From: Gammaproteobacteria bacterium
GTDB lineage: Bacteria > Pseudomonadota > Gammaproteobacteria > UBA9214
NCBI GenBank assembly: GCA_003454335.1
Contig: DMKK01000233.1
Span: 1-6,973, forward strand
DNA: 6,973 bases
Direction: 5' to 3'
The notes under the pieces were generated by a model. That model saw only the letters and a list, made by a program, of their open reading frames with translations. It was not told the DNA's origin and did no database searches. A program made the translations under genes and the position numbers. Shown here piece by piece: positions 6,085-6,973 of the stretch (the stretch's first letter is position 1; every line of letters starts with the position of its first letter).

Positions 6085-6441
6085 ATGAGCGATATTGAAG
6101 ATTTCACGGAAAGCGAACTGTGGATCATCAAGGCCACACTCGAAGAGCGCTATGGCGAAGCCATCGAGCCCATGCTGGCAGATATCGAGCTGCGCCTGAA
6201 CCCCTATGCAACCGAATTGACGCCTTGTCCGGCAGCGTACTGGGAACACCAGGGTTGTAATTTTATCCTCTGTAAAAGCGGCGATTCACGCTACCGCTGC
6301 CAGTTCTATTACCGTGTCCACCAGATGTATGGCACCGGCGTTGAGGAGTATGACGACCTTTCAGAATGTATGGTGACGTTATTGCAAGTACAGTCTGATT
6401 ACGCGTCCTCCCGGGACGACAGCAACCCATCTACCACCTGA
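6085..6441 (+). CDS. Small acidic cysteine-containing protein, function unknown
   Basis: I do not recognise this 118-residue protein. The first 45 residues are acidic and probably helical (MSDIEDFTESELWIIKATLE). A central segment holds Cys48, Cys58, Cys63 and Cys72 amid aromatic residues (YWEHQGCNFILCKSGD), then RCQFYYRVHQMYG; a fifth Cys is at 95. The 10, 5 and 9 spacing of the four cysteines is not a CxxC zinc ribbon, and I would not claim metal binding. The C-terminal 15 residues are polar and probably disordered. There is no signal peptide or membrane segment, so it should be cytosolic. A TAA directly precedes the ATG, so the protein cannot start earlier; no clear Shine-Dalgarno is present. 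Codon character matches the neighbours. It ends 44 bp before pfp and is probably co-transcribed with it. Confidence 0.8.
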   Translation: MSDIEDFTESELWIIKATLEERYGEAIEPMLADIELRLNPYATELTPCPAAYWEHQGCNFILCKSGDSRYRCQFYYRVHQMYGTGVEEYDDLSECMVTLLQVQSDYASSRDDSNPSTT

Positions 6442-6471
6442 ACCAACTAACCTGCAACAGTACAACCCCCG

Positions 6472-6477
6472 AGGGAG
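6472..6477 (+). promoter_or_regulatory. Strong ribosome binding site of pfp
   Basis: AGGGAG at 6472-6477 lies 8 bases before the ATG at 6486. It is the best Shine-Dalgarno in the window and fixes the pfp start. It contrasts with the weak or absent sites of the upstream gene and of the 172-residue membrane protein gene. Confidence 0.75.
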
Positions 6478-6485
6478 AACAAGCA

Positions 6486-6973
6486 ATGGCAAAAGCAACA
6501 GGGAAAAAGAACGCGTTCTACGCACAGTCCGGCGGTGTTACCGCTGTCATCAATGCATCTGCCTGCGGCGTGATCGAGACCGCGCGCCAGCACAAGGACA
6601 AGATCGGCAAGGTCTATGCCGGACGCAACGGCATCATCGGTGCACTCACCGAAGATCTGATCGATACCGGCAAGGAAGGTGCCCGCGCCATCGCCGCACT
6701 GCGCCACACGCCAAGCGGTGCCTTCGGCTCCTGCCGCTACAAGATGAAGGGCCTGGAAGAAAACAAGCGTGAATATGACCGTCTGATCGAGGTATTCGCG
6801 GCGCACAACATCGGTTACTTCTTTTATAATGGTGGCGGCGACTCGGCCGACACCTGCCTGAAGGTATCACAGCTCTCCAAGGCAACCGGCTACCCGATTC
6901 AGGCCATCCACGTACCGAAGACCGTGGATAATGACCTGCCGATTACCGACAACTGCCCGGGCTTTGGTTCCGT
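6486..6973 (+). CDS. pfp: Pyrophosphate-dependent 6-phosphofructokinase, N-terminal part (right end cut by window)
   Basis: The first 162 residues are present and the frame is open to the window end. PPi-PFK reversibly phosphorylates fructose-6-phosphate using pyrophosphate instead of ATP, serving both glycolysis and gluconeogenesis in the cytosol. The N terminus has the phosphofructokinase loop FYAQSGGVTAVINAS (11-25). NGGGDS at 115-120 places Asp119 where ATP-dependent enzymes have the Gly of GGDGS. PKTVDND at 144-150 has the Lys that replaces the Gly of PGTIDND. These last two features are the established markers of PPi use. The family is about 400 residues or more in related bacteria, so over half is beyond the window. 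It follows the 118-residue gene by 44 bp with a strong ribosome site. An ATP-dependent enzyme of the same fold is the only real alternative and is disfavoured by the Lys and Asp. Confidence 0.93.
   Translation, partial: MAKATGKKNAFYAQSGGVTAVINASACGVIETARQHKDKIGKVYAGRNGIIGALTEDLIDTGKEGARAIAALRHTPSGAFGSCRYKMKGLEENKREYDRLIEVFAAHNIGYFFYNGGGDSADTCLKVSQLSKATGYPIQAIHVPKTVDNDLPITDNCPGFGS

Overview
The window reads as chromosomal DNA of a gammaproteobacterium, probably a Chromatiales-like or sulfur-oxidising/methanotroph-type lineage. The pointers are GC-rich housekeeping genes, a proteobacterial hemL and mpl, an LssY-type membrane protein and a pyrophosphate-type phosphofructokinase. The lineage is an inference from protein character and gene company; no marker here fixes a genus. 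There is no rRNA, tRNA, CRISPR array, transposase or phage gene.

Layout, left to right. (1) The 3' half of hemL (tetrapyrrole synthesis) enters from the left edge and ends at 580. (2) A 182-bp gap holds a perfect 25-bp inverted repeat, and a shortened relative of it lies at 4690-4710. (3) A 669-residue membrane protein (763-2772) joins a DedA/VTT domain, a PAP2 lipid phosphatase and an LssY-type C-terminal domain. (4) Six bases beyond its stop, the convergent gene mpl (murein tripeptide recycling) ends. Reading back along the minus strand, mpl is abutted by a 172-residue five-helix membrane protein of unknown function, and before that lies adk. (5) adk encodes a complete zinc-type adenylate kinase with an in-frame extension of about 150 residues that is nearly half lysine and resembles bacterial histone H1-like tails. 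(6) A 232-bp divergent intergenic region separates adk from a rightward pair: a 118-residue cysteine-containing protein of unknown function, and pfp, which runs off the right edge.

Two functional themes can be drawn. The first is cell envelope recycling. A DedA transporter-like domain fused to a PAP2 phosphatase is a plausible single-chain device for dephosphorylating and flipping a lipid carrier such as undecaprenyl (pyro)phosphate, and it sits tail to tail with mpl, which recycles the peptidoglycan stem peptide. The second is phosphoanhydride energy metabolism. adk (AMP + ATP to 2 ADP) is divergent from pfp (PPi-linked glycolysis/gluconeogenesis), with the unknown 118-residue gene directly upstream of pfp.

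The most unusual item is the polycationic adenylate kinase: a soluble metabolic enzyme carrying what looks like a nucleic-acid or polyanion-binding tail. The DedA-PAP2-LssY fusion and the palindromic repeat come next. Six-base promoter calls and the short hairpins are tentative.
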